DNA of 64,000 bases, from the NCBI GenBank assembly GCA_001695595.3, contig MBPM02000059.1:1-64000 (forward strand), given 5' to 3'. The DNA is from Plasmopara viticola. Its lineage: Eukaryota > Oomycota > Peronosporomycetes > Peronosporales > Peronosporaceae. Under the pieces are notes generated by a model that was not told the DNA's origin, made no database searches, and worked only from the letters and a program-made list of their open reading frames with translations. Position numbers and translations under genes: made by a program. Within the stretch, counting starts at the first letter, position 1. Each line of letters opens with the position of its first letter. This document shows, piece after piece, positions 62,702 to 64,000 of the stretch.

Positions 62702-63028
62702 GGGTTCGGAAAAGGTTGGGGTGACGCCCTCCTTCCAAGCGCGGGGACTAAATGCTCGCGCGCTTCGGGCAGATGCTCTCGGGCATCTGCAGGTCTCTAA
62801 CGAGTCTCACCCTCGACGCGACGGTCTCCAGCACTAGGGCGCCACCTGGGCCCTTACCAAGTCAGAAGTACACAAAATAATGGAAGACCCTCACGGCCTC
62901 GGTGCTGGCTGCACTGCCCGCCGAACGAGACCCGACGTATGCGGACACCACTCTATGCCGTGGACTAGCCATAGAGCCTAGCACGTGCATAACTTGGCAA
63001 CGCGATAACGTAATACAATACAATACAA
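62702..63028 (+). mobile_element. LINE-derived SINE-like insertion, copy E (about 327 bp)
   Basis: Near-identical to copy D, including the GGCGCCACCTGGGC joint and (ATACA)n tail, inserted in a G-rich site with duplication TGTAGGGGGGG (62691-62701 and 63029-63039). It lies just downstream of the WD40 pseudogene. Confidence 0.93.
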
Positions 63029-63039
63029 TGTAGGGGGGG

Positions 63040-64000
63040 TAGGCGCTCCCTATTTTTTTTTGTAATTCTACAATATTCATTGCTCGCTATCAAAAATGTT
63101 TTTTATGTAGCCGACGTGTCCTTAATTAGTGCGTCATTGGGAAACGTCTCCGAAGCAAATTTCTATCGCAATTTATAAAATAGCAACGATTTTCATTCTG
63201 TTTTTACGATGTTCGCCATGTATGCTCGGACAATTTTTCCAGCTCTGTAGATTCTGTGCGCTTGATCTTGGCACGAGATCATGACTCGTAGCCTTGCGAG
63301 TAGCAGGTATTCATAGAGGACCAGATTCTGCACTTTACCCTTGCGCCTTTTTTATCTCATGGCAAAAGCTTGTTCTACCGGCACGACGAAGGCGAAAAAG
63401 AATCTCATGTGTGTTACTGTCATTAATGAACACGATTCTTGTGATCCGCACACGCTGTACCTTGTCATAATAAATGCGCGACACACCACTTCGAGACGCT
63501 TGAGTTACAGAGTCGAAGTACAAATGGGCTCAAGTTCAGCATTATCACAGTATCTGGAACTCTTTCGGTTGGTCTCTAGTGTTGTGCTTTTGCTTTTTAG
63601 CGAATTCCTGTTCTGCTGCTGAAAGGACGGAGCTTCACTTCCAGATAAGCTATACACTGGGCTCTGCTTGATTTATATTCAACAAAATCTGTTTAAACAC
63701 CACCGAACTCCTGACGAGTCGTGATAAAAGCTCGACAAGCTTGGAAAGGGCTTGTGGTTAACAACGTTGAAACAGCTGAAGCTTGTTCAACTAATCCGAA
63801 GTCTTATCCCGGATTATAAGGACTCAGAAGCGAGAAATTAAGTGCACGACATCACTGAAAACAAAAACGCCGTATTTAGCAGAGTTGAGAGCTTTTGAAA
63901 GGTTTACTAAACCACTCTATTCATTTATGCAAAAAAATGTAGACTGTAAGGCAAAATTTCTTCAGTTTGCTAGGTTTTACCAAGGTCTGGTCGATCATAC
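63040..64000. other. Terminal spacer
   Basis: No recognised gene or repeat up to the end of the window. Confidence 0.35.

Noticed and set aside
1..64000. CRISPR arrays, operons, ribosome binding sites
   Set aside because: No regularly spaced repeats or bacterial gene organisation; the window is eukaryotic.

Overview
The window is eukaryotic and most likely from an oomycete of the Peronosporales (Phytophthora or a downy mildew). I base this on gene families rather than on one diagnostic marker: two WRKY19-like HGG zinc-finger proteins, a degenerate bZIP-like regulator and a coiled-coil/START-like protein of the oomycete type, an oomycete-style START/FYVE protein, two MATE transporters, intron-poor compact genes, and many retroelements in AT-rich spacers. 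I cannot name the species from the sequence alone.

Layout. 0.5-4.9 kb: a WRKY19-like zinc-finger gene, a MATE transporter on the minus strand and a second WRKY19-like gene. 5-11 kb: gene-poor, with a hAT transposase scrap, a weak secreted-peptide candidate, and a complex knot at 9.1-10.7 kb made of a tandem duplication, a foldback DNA transposon with 45-bp terminal inverted repeats (TIRs), and two short LINE-derived insertions. 11.2-15.0 kb: a second MATE gene and a chromo-barrel (tudor-knot) nuclear protein. 18.0-22.4 kb: a complete, very young Ty1/copia element with identical 190-bp LTRs, a 5-bp target duplication and a gag start codon lying inside the primer binding site. 23.2-26.9 kb: an ATRX-like SNF2 helicase. 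27.3-30.6 kb: three minus-strand genes (bZIP-like, coiled-coil/START-like, unknown). 31.1-32.2 kb: an internally deleted LINE. 33.1-39.4 kb: a coiled-coil protein and a striking fusion of fatty acyl-AMP ligase, acyl carrier and alpha-oxoamine synthase. 45.8-47.1 kb: a START/FYVE-like protein. 47-61 kb: repeat graveyard holding a decayed Ty3/gypsy element in pieces (chromodomain, integrase, RNase H, RT, protease, minus strand). 61.1-62.6 kb: a WDR26-like WD40 pseudogene split by a 328-bp LINE-derived insertion, followed by another copy of the same insertion.

Two themes run through the window. First, one LINE family has left at least seven copies or fragments; three of them (9.4, 61.5 and 62.7 kb) share the same two internal deletions and have their own target duplications, so they look like a SINE-like non-autonomous family carried by the parent LINE. 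Second, at least four otherwise well-preserved reading frames (both WRKY19-like genes, MATE-1 and the young copia element) are broken by what looks like loss of one base, in three or all four cases in a homopolymer. That pattern suggests sequencing or assembly error at least as much as gene death.

The genes do not form an operon-like pathway. The most unusual enzyme is the 1222-residue ligase-carrier-oxoamine synthase, which by its domain order should activate a fatty acid, hold it on its own carrier domain and condense it with an amino acid.
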